Assembly: GCA_022606425.2 (NCBI GenBank)
Contig: JAHDVF020000053.1
Coordinates: forward strand, 124,001-188,000
From: Lepidostoma basale
Lineage: Eukaryota > Arthropoda > Insecta > Trichoptera > Lepidostomatidae
Length of the DNA: 64,000 bases
Reading direction: 5' to 3'
The notes beneath the pieces are model-generated. The model saw nothing but the letters and a program-made list of their open reading frames with translations. It did no database searches and was not told the DNA's origin. The position numbers and the translations under genes were made by a program. Positions 1 to 11,000 of the stretch are shown one piece after another. Each line of letters opens with the position of its first letter. Position 1 is the first letter of the stretch.

Positions 1-105
1 ACAAGATTCACATGATAGCTTTACCTTTTACATCGATTTGGCTCGCACTGTCATGATGTAAAGAGGTATTCAACAATATAATAATGATAATAATAATAAT
101 AACAT
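1..105 (+). repeat. 3' part of a tRNA-derived SINE, cut by the window edge
   Basis: The block holding CATCGATTTGGCTCGC at about 31-46 matches the 3' half of the SINE at 28385-28640 when that copy is read on the minus strand. It ends in an AAT-rich tail (about 77-105). The tRNA-like head would lie before position 1 and is not visible. The match was made by eye only. Confidence 0.6.
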
Positions 106-756
106 ATATTAAGGAATCACTCGTCTGCATTTGTAGAAACTAGATGCACAAGTTTATTATGTGGGTATCATAGTTCATCTCATAATACGGAAATTACTTA
201 TAAGTTGTAAATTCATATTTAAAAGCATGTATGATAAATAATATAACCTTACATTGTATGGAACTTGTACCGATGGCGACGACAGATTGAAATGTCGGTA
301 TAAAAGTTTGTCCGGTAAATTAGGTACTAGTGGTGAGCTAACATGATGAATGGCGAATATCATTGCGACACCCGAGCCACACCTCAATGGAGGAGCACCG
401 TGCTTAATTATTTTAAATCCGAAATGGGGACAATTCAGTGATCTTTGTAGTTTGTCTAGAGGTGATGCAAATATTCCCAACAATACGGAGGAGCTCGCCT
501 TTGTTGGCTAACCGAGGCGGGCTTGTGTAAGGCGAGTCTAAGGCCGACTGAAGTCTTCGGGTTTTCAAGATTACTATTCTCATCGAGTCTCCTCTTATCT
601 AAACATAAATAACTAACTAGTGCAAAATATTTTTCAACTAAACCATGTTTTACTTTTTGTATAATTTATATTATTTACTGTTTCTAGAACAATGGCATAA
701 AACTCCATAATCAATAATTAAAACAAATTAAAACGTATGTTTTCAACAAAAACAAA
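106..756. other. Unassigned stretch with an unrecognised minus-strand open frame
   Basis: A 102-codon open frame on the minus strand (175-483) and a moderately GC-rich patch at 480-560 stand out from the AT-rich surroundings. I recognise no domain and see no splice context or second copy in this window. It may be part of an old mobile element. No gene is called. Confidence 0.3.
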
Positions 757-985
757 CCGTCACGCCTTGTCAGCGAAGGGGTAAGCAAAGAGTATGGACT
801 GCCATACTACTCGATCCTGACACACGTATCAAGCTTCCTTCACATTCATACTGCGAGTGTTACACCCACGTCGATTCTTCCAACTTTTGACATGAACGAC
901 CTTTAAAATTTGATTAAACTGGTCATGCCAAGTTTTCCTCGGTCTTCCACGATTCCGCACTTCATTCACATCGCTAAAGTATACC
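757..985 (-). mobile_element. LINE-A fragment, 3' end
   Basis: On the minus strand this encodes the degraded C-terminus of the TTAG-tailed non-LTR element called LINE-A here: a GRPRKTW-like motif, then a NRR-type motif and the SILSAYP-like end seen intact at 16160-16385. Several frame breaks are present. It is a 5'-truncated dead copy. Confidence 0.7.
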
Positions 986-1712
986 GTAAATGTTTTTTAG
1001 AAGTTTTATAAAGGCAAAATATGTCATTTCTATAAACTAATAAATCTTCTGGATTCCCTAAAACCAATCTCTAAAGGACTAACAATAATAGTAATTGCTG
1101 AGAGAAGACTGCAGTAGACAGACCTAGGTGGAGAATAGCAATAAAGGCACAACAGGACTTGAAGCACAGTGCAGAGACGACACCGCATAGAGATGGAGGA
1201 GGAAAAAGGAGAAACCATCGGGAAACGGTGGCAGCTTTACTGCCAACGCCTTTCTCTGCACCAGATCCTCCAGAGCGTGTAAATCCAAGATTGGGCTCTT
1301 CAGCTACTCACAAAAGTAAAGGATAGTCTACTTGGGACACAAGGGATGAAAGACTCCCAAAAATTAATATTATTATAAATCTTCTATAAAACAGACGTTT
1401 TCTTTGTTATTAATTATAATTTATTTCTTGTTTTTTACGAGTATTTAAACTGTATTTAAATATCGAATAATTTAGACATTTTTTACAAAACGTATTCACT
1501 TATTAATTCAATATTACTAAAATTTTCATGTGATGGGCGTGAGTTACAAATCTTGTCAAATGTAATCACTGAGTGACCTATGACACAATCTAATTTACAT
1601 CGCTTTATGAAATTGTATAATTCAAAAAATCAAATGTGAAGTAAACATATGACGCAAATTTTAAAATATCAATGAATAATTCAAAGAAAGTCATTTTATT
1701 TATAAAAAAAAA
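986..1712. other. AT-rich stretch with two pieces of the palindromic MITE family
   Basis: Positions 988-1065 hold a weak match to the MITE arm (TTTTTAGAAGTTTTAT). Positions 1350-1425 hold a right arm (AAACAGACGTTTTC near 1390). Between them (1080-1340) lies a more GC-balanced segment with no recognisable coding potential. The remainder is featureless AT-rich DNA. Confidence 0.4.
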
Positions 1713-2210
1713 ACTAACTAACCAACACCCCGTCTCCCCGAAGGTGTAAGCTGAAGGAATGGACCGCTACATTGTTCATTCTTGGCATACCTGTACTTCT
1801 TTCGTATCCACAAAAAAATATACACTGTATTTCATATATACGTTGTTTACTTATACTTTCTTAACCATTTTTCTTCATTCATTATTTTCATGTATCCAAC
1901 AATCTTAATGATCTTTTCATTGTTTTGTTCATAACACTTTCATTCGCACTTATTTCTTATATTTCCATTCATTTCTTATATTTGCCTTTGATATTCTATC
2001 ATATACAGATTTATATCACATTTGTCGAAGAGATCTCATTTCGACTGCATTTATTCTAATTTCATCATTCTTTTGCCAGTTCCTTGCTTCACTTCCATAA
2101 ATTAGGGTCGGTACAACAACACCATTGTGCACTGCTATCTTAGCTTTTTTGGATGATTGGCTATTATTTGCCATCACAACTTTAAGTCCACCGTTTACTT
2201 TGTAACCTAC
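1713..2210 (-). mobile_element. LINE-A fragment, reverse-transcriptase C-terminus and 3' end
   Basis: It begins at the CTAACTAACC tail (1713) and reads on the minus strand through the same C-terminal region as the better copy at 16160-17267. That includes the block equivalent to GSEAWNW and the KIMKGSLRWFGHME-like block. Most of the zone between the tail and 1860 is deleted or diverged. Many frameshifts are present. Confidence 0.7.
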
Positions 2211-2594
2211 CTAGTAAATTTTGTTGTATTCAGTATTCTACCACAATACGATAATAAAGGTATATCAGCAGCTAAAATATCATTTTTTATATAAAATAAT
2301 TAATTTTTATTATATTTGTAGTGAATAGATTATTATACATATATAGTGGTCATATTAAGTACAGTGAAATATTAACATTTTCAAATCGAATCTCGCTATA
2401 AAGTTATAGGAAAAAAGTAAGTTCTTAAATATTATTATTAGTACGCTTAATTTTTTATTACTTTGAGTTCGCTTATAAGGTATTAAAAATTATTTAAAGT
2501 AATATTGTCAAAGTGTCAAAAAATATTTTTTTGAAATGCGTAATACGTAAGTAATATTCGAATTATTATAATATTTAATATTACAAAATTAGAA
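2211..2594. other. AT-rich DNA, nothing recognised
   Basis: No open frame, repeat arm or structured motif stands out in this stretch on either strand. Confidence 0.4.
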
Positions 2595-3167
2595 ACAAAT
2601 AATTTTGACAGGTGTAAAAATAAAATTTTCATTTGTTCCAATGACAATTTGAATAATTTCTTCAATATCATTATATTTTAAAGTTCTTGCTGGTTAAGTG
2701 CCTTATTACAGCTAATTTAAAAAAACGGTGGATACGTGTAACATAAATTAAATAAACACAAAAGTCCGGATCGTCCATGTCAACATGTGCAACATCTAAA
2801 AAAACATTATGTGTTATTGCATTATGTGCTAAATTAAAAAAACATAAATTAAATTAATGTGCACCATCTAAAAATAACATTTTGTGTTCAATTATTTTTA
2901 TTTTGTTATTTTATTTTATATCATTGTATTTTATATTATTGTATTTTATATTATTTGTTTTAGATTTATGTTGTGGGAGTTGGACAATCGAAGTGTGCGC
3001 GGGAGATGCCTATTGGTGGCGATGAGGTTCGCAACCCATCACACCGCGTCTCCCGCGGGGCGAAAAGAAAAGGATGGAGTGCCGTATCAGTAAAAGTGTG
3101 ACAGTCCATTCTTTCTGCCTACCCTTTCGGGGAGACGGCATGATGGTTAGTTAGTTAGTTAGTTAGA
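2595..3167 (+). mobile_element. CMP, composite non-autonomous element with a LINE-A 3' end
   Basis: This starts near TTTTGACAGGTGTAAAAA (about 2605) and ends in (TTAG)n at about 3145-3167. Its last 60 bases (TCCATTCTTTCTGCCTACCC onward) equal the 3' end of LINE-A, while the rest is unrelated to LINE-A. It carries no long coding frame. A conserved GC-rich hairpin lies at 2998-3057. Near full-length relatives are at 54770-55345 (+) and 12381-12855 (-). The shared tail suggests mobilisation by LINE-A enzymes, as known for SINE/LINE pairs. No clear pol III promoter was found. Confidence 0.7.
2998..3057 (+). ncRNA. Conserved imperfect hairpin inside CMP
   Basis: CGCGGGAGA (2998-3006) pairs with TCTCCCGCG (3049-3057). 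Inside, GGTG pairs with CACC, GATG with CATC, and GGTT with AACC around a CGC loop, giving a rod of about 60 nt. Matching hairpins recur in the other CMP copies. Whether it is expressed as RNA is unknown. Confidence 0.5.
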
Positions 3168-3285
3168 AACAAATATATATTACTAATTTCTTCTATATAC
3201 GAGTATGTCACCACTTTGTGTTGCGGATTCACATTAGAATATTATTTTAAAAACATTTCAATTCTTAAAACTTTTTTGTACATTT

Positions 3286-3326
3286 CACAAACATGTTTTG
3301 GTCCACGGGCGCCCTTCATCAGTGTA
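3286..3326 (-). ncRNA. Hammerhead-ribozyme-like motif, family E
   Basis: Read on the minus strand: stem I strand TACA, a perfect CTGATGA core, one extra A, a weak GC-rich stem II, AAAA where GAAA is expected, the palindrome ACATGT, T, then TGTG, which pairs with TACA. The order and spacing fit a type I hammerhead. G12 is mutated and stem II pairs poorly, so this copy is probably inactive. Confidence 0.4.
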
Positions 3327-3344
3327 TAAAACTTAAAATTATCG

Positions 3345-3838
3345 AAGATCAAAAAGTAAATAAGTCCGTTTTGTAAGTCAAGAAATTTTTTGCAATATCA
3401 AATAAATAACAAAATAAATAATATAAATTTTTTTAATATGCTACACAAAGATTCTTACAAATAAAACTATTATACGAATACGTATAATATATTTATTTTA
3501 AAGCTATACTATAAATTATCTAATACGTTTATTAATTTGAATGCTAAAACTAACTTAAAATGGCTAACTGTCATCATAATGCATTATCTAATCACGATTG
3601 GCAATAATTATTACCATGGGAGCCTAAAAGATGACCAAATCAGTCCTGTATTGTTGAAAAGCTCATTAGTAGAGGATGAGTGGAGTATAAGTTATGTAAG
3701 GAATAAACAATAAGAGTACTTTGTTTCATATTTTGTTTCCTTTGAAAAGCCGCCGGAGATTATTATGATGGTAAAATGTAATAATTTATTGACGAAACAG
3801 ATATTTTAAGATGTGCCTCTTATATTTTTAGTAAGTAA
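3345..3838. other. AT-rich DNA, nothing recognised
   Basis: Apart from short AT-rich open frames there is no codon signal, terminal repeat or known motif. Confidence 0.4.
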
Positions 3839-4055
3839 ATACTTTATTGGATTGGTACGGTCATGTTCAAAGAATGGACACCACCAGATTCCCTATATTG
3901 CATTGAATAATCAGCCTCATGGGACTCGTCCTCGTGGAAGACCTCCTAAAAGATGGAAGGACAGCTGGGAATCTACCTCACAGGAGGAGCGACACTCTGG
4001 AGAACAGACCACATAGGTCTACAACAAGGATGAAGAAGAATAAGAAATACTTTAT
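3839..4055 (+). mobile_element. LINE-C (RTE-like) fragment, 3' end
   Basis: The + strand encodes a GHVQRMD-like motif and then a GRPPKRWKDSW-like motif with frame breaks, followed by a GAAGAAGAATAAGAAA-type tail. It matches the C-terminus of the better copy at 60197-60745. It is a dead 5'-truncated copy. Confidence 0.65.
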
Positions 4056-4559
4056 TGAGTAATACAGTTAAATTTATTATGTCTTTAACCATGATGTGAA
4101 ACTTCATTTTAAATATAGAATAGTCATCCATATTTGTTTTAAATTTTATTATATTTAATGAAAGTGACATGACACGGGTAGACCCAAGAGGACATAATGA
4201 CTCATTCAAAGGAGTCTCACAATAACTGGATCCCACCAGACGACACCAAGAACTGACAGTCCTGGAGACGTCATAAAAGAAGTGCCGACCTAAATTAAAT
4301 TGGACACGGCTAGGATAGCCTAAGAATGATATTGGTTTTATTAGGCCATTTTCAAATGTCAAAAAGTACATTTGGTTATGCCCTACCAAACTCGAAACAT
4401 GTTACATACTCCCAAAAATTAATATGATAATAAAACTTCTAAAAATCTTACTTTTCCATCAATATTAAACCGAGCCCTTATTGATGAAAATGAAATTTAT
4501 GCCTTTATATTTTAATAAGTCAAAATGATGCAAATCATTCTGACACAGATGTTGGCATA
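4056..4559. other. AT-rich DNA with a decayed MITE arm
   Basis: Positions about 4405-4475 resemble the right arm of the palindromic MITE family (ATAATAAAACTTCTA). The 138-codon minus-strand frame at 3973-4389 has no recognisable domain and overlaps LINE-C, so it is not called. Confidence 0.35.
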
Positions 4560-7354
4560 ATAAAATAAATAATAGTTATAATAATAATAATAATAATTAG
4601 GCTAATTTGTATAGCGCCGTTTTCGTGAATAGCTCACCTCAAGGGCGCTTTGACAATGTTTTTAGTCATGAGAGCTGCATGTGACACCAGCAATCAGGTA
4701 ACCGTTGTTTACATTTTATGGGATATTTTGAAAAGGTGGGTTTTTAGGTGAGATTTAAAGTCTGTCGGATTTTCAATGCATCTGAGGCGTGCAGGAAGCA
4801 TATTCCAGGCGGACGGACCTGCCACTGCGAAGGCCCGATCTCCGAAATTTGTCCGGGGGTTGCGCTTTGGCTCAACTAATCTGCCTATTGCCGAGGAGTT
4901 TGCTGATCGAAGCGCAGATTGCCGCAAGTTAGGGCTATCAGCAACACAAAGTTCAGATATATAGGCTGGTGCCATTCCGTGAAGCGCTTTAAAAACCGTC
5001 CAGCATAGTTTATACTGGATTCTTTCAGGACACTTGAGCCAATGAAGATCTTTTAGATGTTGTGAAATATGCGAGTTTTTTGGAACACCTTTTATAAGTC
5101 GTGCTGCCGCATTGAAAACGGATTGAAGTTTGTTCGTTTGTTTCTTGGGTATGTTGGCATATATGCCGTTGCAATAGTCGAGTCGAGATACGACGAAGGA
5201 ATTAACAAGTGTTTTTAATGCATCAGTGGGAATATTTCTTTTGATTGCTTTGAGCTGCCTTAGGTGAAAGAAGCTGGCGCTCACTGTCTTATTTATTTGG
5301 GTTTTTAATGAGAGATCTGCTTCGAAGTTGACTCCAAGAAGTTTTATGGAGTTATTAGGGATGATGTCAATTCCGAATGTTGATATCGGAGCATGATCGA
5401 CTAAGTGCTGGCGCTTCATTGAGGCGGTCCAGAGAAATTCCGTTTTGGAAGGGTTTAATTTTAATTTATTTGAGGCCATCCAATTCGATATAGCTTCAAT
5501 GCACTTTAAAGTTATAGATTTTAGATGGCTGATGTTATGAGGGTCACAAAAGAAATAAATTTGCTGGTCGTCAGCATAGCAATGAGACAGCAGACCAAAT
5601 GAATCAATTATTTTGACAATGTCATTAGTGAACATTATAAATAATATCGGGCCTAGCACTGAACCTTGCGGAACACCAGATTTGAGGGTGAAAAAAGACG
5701 ATATTTTTCCTGCGACCTGAACTGCTTGTGAGCGATCCGACAGATATGAAGTTATCCACTCTATTGTATTGCCTGTGAAACCGTAAGTAGTCTCGAGCCG
5801 TTTAATGAGGTAAGAATGATCGATGGTATCAAAAGCAGCACTCATATCTAGTAAAGAAAGCAGTGCTAACTTGCCCGATTCATTAGCTAGTACCAGATCC
5901 GACATGATACGAAGAAGTCCTGTTTCCGTTGAATGATTAGGTCTGTATGCAGACTGGAATTTTGATAATAGATCATTTGCTGTGAGGTGGGAATTGATTT
6001 GGCTGGCTACAATTTTTTCTAATAATTTGGAAATGAAAGGAAAATTTGAGACCGGACGATAATTTACTAGATTTTCAGAATCTAATTGAGATTTTTTGAG
6101 AAGGGGAGTGACAATTGCCATCTTAAGTGGTTCGGGAACTTGGCCGGTTCGAAGAGATTTATTAAATATATTTAACAATATTGGGGCAAGTTGATGACAG
6201 CACTTTTTTAGTAACCATGTCGGGATCGGATCAAGTGAGCACTGCTTATTGGGCGATCCTAATATTAATTTTGTTATTAAAGCTAGGTCAGTGTCCGTAA
6301 ACTTAATGAGGCTCCCTCCAGTATTCTCGGAGAAGAACGGTGATGGGGCTGTAATGGTTGATGCGCGAATGGAGTTCACTTTCTCTTCAAAGTGTGATGC
6401 GAAGTCCGTAGGAGATAGTGACGTCACGGTTTGTTGATGGGTGTTGGCAAGCACGGATCGAACTGATTTCCAGAGGCTTCTGGGATTTTTCTTTTCTGCA
6501 GTTATTTTGTCCCTCCAGAAATCAGCTCTCTTTGCTTTTACCATTGTTCGGTAGGATTTTTGGGATATTATCCACGCATCTCTTGGTATTTCACCACTTC
6601 GAAAACTTCGTTCAAGCCTTCGCATTTCTCTCTTCCGCTTTCTACACTCATTGTCAAACCACACCTCTGACGTGCGAATCCGGCAAGTTTTTGTGGACAC
6701 TGGGGCAAACTTATCAAGGAGCGATGTTAGAACACTATTGTATAAGTTAACTAGGTCATTTAGAGGAGACGTGGAGATAGTAGAAGAGTCACACAGAGGG
6801 GAATTGGTCAAATCTTTTATAAAACCCTCTATGTCAAAAGTCCTCCACGACCTAGAAATTACTTTCCTGAAAGTTGGCCTTGGGGGGTTTAGCTCCATTT
6901 CTGTGTGTAACAGTTTGTGGTCAGATAATCCTATATCAGTTACTGTGCACAGAAGCGCGGGATCTTCTTTCCTAGAGATGAATACGTCCAGGATTCCTCC
7001 CCCGGTGTGTGTCGGTTCTGTGATCCATTGAGTGCATCCATAGCATTGTAAAATGTCGTTGAAGTGTACCGTGTAGGCAGATGACTGCCGATCTAACCTG
7101 ATATTCAGATCACCAGTTATAATAGTTTTATCGTTGAGGCTTACGGCTGATTCTAGTATATTGGAGAACTCGTAGAAAAACTCGGAAGATATTTTTTTGG
7201 ATCCAGGGCGATATATTGTAATAAGAGTGAAAGCGACTGACGCAGATGATATGCGACACGCTAGGTATTCAAAAGTATTGTATTTTCCGAAAAGAGTTTT
7301 AACAATCCGTAAACCTTGGCGGACAACAGTGGCGATTCCTCCATGGAGGAGACC
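4560..7354 (-). mobile_element. CR1/L2-like non-LTR retrotransposon, 5'-truncated
   Basis: A single long minus-strand frame (4709-7354) encodes the end of an apurinic endonuclease domain followed by a reverse transcriptase. The 3' UTR carries the paired motifs GCGCCC and GGCGC seen again at 62795-62880 and 31100-31195. The element ends in an (AAT)n-type tail at 4560-4600, typical of CR1/L2 3' ends. The 5' end stops inside the endonuclease at about 7354, as expected for incomplete target-primed reverse transcription. It is the best preserved element in the window. Confidence 0.85.
4709..7354 (-). CDS. Endonuclease/reverse transcriptase ORF2 of the CR1/L2-like element, 5'-incomplete
   Basis: The frame is open for 881 codons with no stop, from 7354 down to TAA at 4709. 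Residues 1-150 are the C-terminal half of an APE-type endonuclease: GGIATVV near 8-14, the catalytic-type GDLN at 81-84 and SDH at 144-146. The reverse transcriptase follows. It has NYRPVS at about residue 431, LLDMSAAFDTIDH at about 501, SGVPQGSVLGP at about 559 and the catalytic YADD at 593-596. The C-terminal KTHLF motif is characteristic of CR1/L2-type elements. The methionine at 6898 lies inside the protein and is not the natural start. The N-terminal endonuclease residues and any ORF1 are missing, so this copy should not be autonomous. The lack of stops indicates a recent insertion. Confidence 0.85.
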   Translation of the reverse strand, partial: GLLHGGIATVVRQGLRIVKTLFGKYNTFEYLACRISSASVAFTLITIYRPGSKKISSEFFYEFSNILESAVSLNDKTIITGDLNIRLDRQSSAYTVHFNDILQCYGCTQWITEPTHTGGGILDVFISRKEDPALLCTVTDIGLSDHKLLHTEMELNPPRPTFRKVISRSWRTFDIEGFIKDLTNSPLCDSSTISTSPLNDLVNLYNSVLTSLLDKFAPVSTKTCRIRTSEVWFDNECRKRKREMRRLERSFRSGEIPRDAWIISQKSYRTMVKAKRADFWRDKITAEKKNPRSLWKSVRSVLANTHQQTVTSLSPTDFASHFEEKVNSIRASTITAPSPFFSENTGGSLIKFTDTDLALITKLILGSPNKQCSLDPIPTWLLKKCCHQLAPILLNIFNKSLRTGQVPEPLKMAIVTPLLKKSQLDSENLVNYRPVSNFPFISKLLEKIVASQINSHLTANDLLSKFQSAYRPNHSTETGLLRIMSDLVLANESGKLALLSLLDMSAAFDTIDHSYLIKRLETTYGFTGNTIEWITSYLSDRSQAVQVAGKISSFFTLKSGVPQGSVLGPILFIMFTNDIVKIIDSFGLLSHCYADDQQIYFFCDPHNISHLKSITLKCIEAISNWMASNKLKLNPSKTEFLWTASMKRQHLVDHAPISTFGIDIIPNNSIKLLGVNFEADLSLKTQINKTVSASFFHLRQLKAIKRNIPTDALKTLVNSFVVSRLDYCNGIYANIPKKQTNKLQSVFNAAARLIKGVPKNSHISQHLKDLHWLKCPERIQYKLCWTVFKALHGMAPAYISELCVADSPNLRQSALRSANSSAIGRLVEPKRNPRTNFGDRAFAVAGPSAWNMLPARLRCIENPTDFKSHLKTHLFKISHKM

Positions 7355-9130
7355 TTATCGGTGTCTTTACTAATTAATCTAGCTTCCTCTACTACGGTGC
7401 AGGTTTCATTCAAATATTTGAAAGGTTTTGCTTGTGAAACAATGTATCAAATACGTTTCCAATTTTTTATATACGAAATGTTTTAGCTTTTGATTGATTA
7501 TATTGATTATTTACTATACTTACTTCACAAATTTAACAATTCTTAGACATCGTCATTTAAAAAAACGGGAATGCATACAATTTTTTTATATATTGCCAAC
7601 TTATTATCTTCAAAACATTAAGTAATGATTATTGATATGAATGTTTACATGTAGTGCTTTAAAATGTAGATTATTTGAAAACTATAAGAATTTTAACTTA
7701 ATGAAACAAGGTTCTTCTAAGTTCTAAAAGCTAAATATACAAATATAATTAGCTATCATTAAGTTTGGCTGTATAATCAATTTACTCCTGATTTAAACGG
7801 CTCAAAAGTATTATGTTGAGAAAGTAAAAGTCAGTTTTATCAGTTCATCATCAAATCTGAAATTCAATATAAAGAATAAGAGTTGATTTCTTTGTTATGG
7901 ACTCTGTTATGTTCCGAACCCCATAAATGGTGATTGAAAAGCACAAGGCTGCCATTACATACTTGACCAAGGCTTTGCTATCGTATCAATGATAATAATT
8001 GTTCATTTATTATCGGATAAAATTTGAATAAGTATTTTGGGTCTTGAATGACTGGAAGCCCCACGGTGGAATACATCCTGCTGAAAGATATATAAATACC
8101 TATAAAATGCCGTGAAATGCCACCTTGATTGACAACATCAATTCTTCCAGTAAGTCCGACAACCTGGCGTTCTATAGTGGTCTTCGAGATCCCTCAAATC
8201 CCTGGCAATATGATTATTAACTTTACCATCAATGTCATAGCAGACAGAAGATGATGTTTGGCATATCGGCGCCACAAAACGAGACTGACCAGCTAAGAAA
8301 TATAAATTTAATTATAATAACATCAGCTAGATTAAATTGATTATAATTCTTTTAAATTAAATTAAACAACTTTATTTTACAAAACCCATATTTATTTCTT
8401 TAATTTTTTTGCACCAAAAACAAACAAAAGGCATATCGTAAGTCTCGCATGAATGTGGGACGGGCCAAGGGAGTGCATGAGCGAAGCCGGCGAAAGGCGC
8501 CCCTATAACAGCGGTAAGCGGGGGCTCCCTCTATGGCTCGGCCATATAAAATACTTTTTTTCCGGGTTACCCAGCCTTTTCCTGTCAATGTGACCAAATA
8601 AAGTCAATACTCGCTGGCTTCATATTACAAATAGTCTCGCTGTTATTTTGATCTCATTAAGGACCAAGAAATATTGTATACTATTACTTAAAAACTAGTA
8701 AGATTCAGACATTCATTTATTGACTACGTGTATACATGGCAGATCATATTTTTTATTTCATCATTCGTCTGCCTATAACGTTAACGATTTTAAGGTGAAT
8801 AGGAACCTAAGTACAGAGTTATTAATTACGTTCACTATTTCCCGGATCTTTTGGACGTATATAAACAAATTGTATCAACTTACTTGAAATGTCATTCTTT
8901 TATTGGTTGAGAACGTCCGATGATCTCAAACGTATTACAAAATTTATTTGCCTAACCAATGGCTTATCTTATATAGAATGATGAATTTCGGAATGATTCT
9001 TGGTTAATATATCAAACTAAGTGTTGCTGCTTTAGTTATGTTGTGAATTTAAATTCAAATAATATTGAAATGCACTTTGTTATGACACGAAAAATACACG
9101 AAAAAAAGACTATCAAAATTGAAAGCATAT
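7355..9130. other. Unassigned, mostly AT-rich; GC-rich patch at 8420-8560
   Basis: No gene is recognised. A minus-strand 65-codon frame (8400-8597) covers a patch with GGCGAAAGGCGCC and AGCGGGGGCTCCC-like runs, clearly richer in GC than its surroundings. It could be a fragment of a structured or repeated element. Positions 8040-8290 are also slightly GC-enriched and unassigned. Confidence 0.35.
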
Positions 9131-9134
9131 TTGA

Positions 9135-9230
9135 TCGATGATGAAGATGTAAAACCTTCGAAACATGGCGAGAAAAATAAACTCAAAAGTGAAAAAGAAG
9201 GGTTTTAATTCATAAAGAATCGTCATTATG
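9135..9230 (+). repeat. Family F repeat with a GAAACATG motif
   Basis: GTAAAACCTTCGAAACATGG (about 9150-9170) and its flanks match 13395-13500 over about 95 bases. A TGATGA string precedes it and GCGAG follows. The layout recalls the hammerhead-like units described elsewhere here, but the stems are poorly preserved. Confidence 0.5.
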
Positions 9231-9465
9231 GATCTTCACGTTAACGCTTTAAATTGATCGAAAATGGTTGTTCAGATTTTTTATGCTGAAAATAAATTGA
9301 TTGTCCAAAATAAATGCTAGATGTTAATGTCAATTTGATATATTCAATAATTTTCAAAATAGAGACACGTAGAAATAAGAAAAAAAAGTCAACAAGCTTA
9401 TCTCAAATAAAGGCTTTTCCCTGGATCTCAAAATGCGTAGGTATTGTCGGTTTTTATGTGTTTCC

Positions 9466-9836
9466 AGTGTTGTTATATGGCATGGACGCCTAGACACTGA
9501 CTGTTGCAACAGAGAGGAGAATACAACAATTTTAACTCTTGAGAAAAATACTTAAAACATCTTGGAGAGACAGAATTTGCAGTGAGATTGCTCTCCAACG
9601 GATGAAAAAGCATCCGGAGTTGCTCGACAGTGTAAACACAAGGATACTTGGTCACGTAATGAGAGGAGAAAAAACTAACTCCTACAGAAGAGGACCAGGT
9701 CAGAGAATAATCTCTTGGCTGCACAAAGTAAGACAATGGTTCGGAAGTAGCACCACATCGCTGTTCAGGATCGCAGTCAACAAGGTGGAAATAGCCCTGA
9801 TGATCGCCAACCTTCGCAAAGGAGACGGAACTTAGA
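9466..9836 (+). mobile_element. LINE-B (RTE-like) 3' end
   Basis: The + strand encodes YGMDA, then, after a stop or frame break, LRKILKTSWRDRI, ILGHVMRGEK, a GPGQR motif, a short tryptophan-rich motif and the end MIANLRKGDGT before TAG. This is the typical C-terminus of an insect endonuclease-reverse transcriptase of RTE type. 5' truncation and at least one stop make it a dead copy. The same family occurs at 48700-49464 and 50405-50590. Confidence 0.75.
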
Positions 9837-10879
9837 AAAAAAGAAGTATTCCATATAAAATATTTCTATAAACTAATCGTTGGTTAGCAGCTTTAAACTC
9901 TGTTGATATATTTTACTTACATGCTCCCAAGATATATCCAAAATGTTATGATCAAATTATTGCTAGGATGTTTATTAACATTTTTAATGGTAATTTAAGG
10001 GGTTACGCTTTGGAAAAATAGGTATTAAAATAAACCTTTTTACACAGTCATTTAATAATCTTTATTTTATACATGAACATTGTATTTTAATAAACCATTA
10101 ACAATTTTAAATATTTAAAAAAAATGGCGGAGTTTCAAAAATTCCTTTCTGAAATCAAACATACATTTTTTTTAATTATTAATAATTATAATAGCTATCG
10201 AGTGACGTGGGGATAAGGATTTAAAAATAATGTTAAATTTTGCTGTTTGAAACAAAAATCTAATTTTCATTGAAATTTAGAGTTTTTCAAAATATATAAA
10301 CTTTGAACATGACACCCAATCAAAACGCCTTAATCACATTTTAGATAATATTCAAACAATAACTGTTGGAATTTTCAACCAAATCAGTTAAGTAGATCGG
10401 GAGATATCGTGTACACCGTTTAAAAACAAAAAGAAGTATAAAGAAAAACGAAATAGAAAAAAAAGTAGGACGTCAGCGTCTTTAAATCAAATATTATTTA
10501 AATAACCTTTATCGCGATTCCTGAACCGTGAATGAGGTATTCTATTATTGCTGTGATGTCGTTCGATTCCTTTTGATCTCCTCTGATTTTTGTTTAAATT
10601 TCAGGATGGCATAACCCCTTAAAGTAGAATAAATTAATCTCACGAATAAACGACATAATATTTAGATGTGCTGTAACAGCGGTATTCTGCATGATGGATT
10701 ATTAATCTTGTGAGAATAAATTTGTTCAAGTATAATTCTCTTCAGTTTTTCGCTGTCCCCTAATTACTCAATGTATAAGAAATGAAAATTAGAATCTGTC
10801 AACAGAATAGCTTGGATATACATATATTTTTAATTTAGATAGTCAGGGGATATTAAGAAAACCCAATCGTTTTGGAACA
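9837..10879. other. AT-rich DNA, nothing recognised
   Basis: No convincing coding signal, terminal repeat or known motif on either strand. Confidence 0.4.
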
Positions 10880-11000
10880 GCACAAGCATACTCGTATATT
10901 GTTCTATTTCCCGACCACAAGCACCAACTTGCCTCTGGTGATCCCAGTAGATAGAACAATCAATCTACTAACATTATCGCCTCGGAAAATGACGTCTTTG
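10880..11000 (+). mobile_element. Jockey-group LINE fragment, ORF2 end
   Basis: AACTTGCCTCTGGTGATCCC and AATGACGTCTTTGAAATTAG match the conserved C-terminal block of the Jockey-D copies (for example 27239-27330), with clear divergence. It is an old isolated remnant. Confidence 0.6.

Noticed and set aside
3005..3040. Pol III A and B boxes in CMP (TGGCGATGAGG and GGTTCGCAACC)
   Set aside because: The two strings nearly overlap, while functional boxes are about 30-40 nt apart. The B-like string is better explained as the hairpin loop.
4776..7031. Several + strand open frames (4776-4964, 6249-6437, 6418-6750, 6651-7031)
   Set aside because: They lie antisense to the reverse transcriptase frame and show no domain; they are shadows of that frame.
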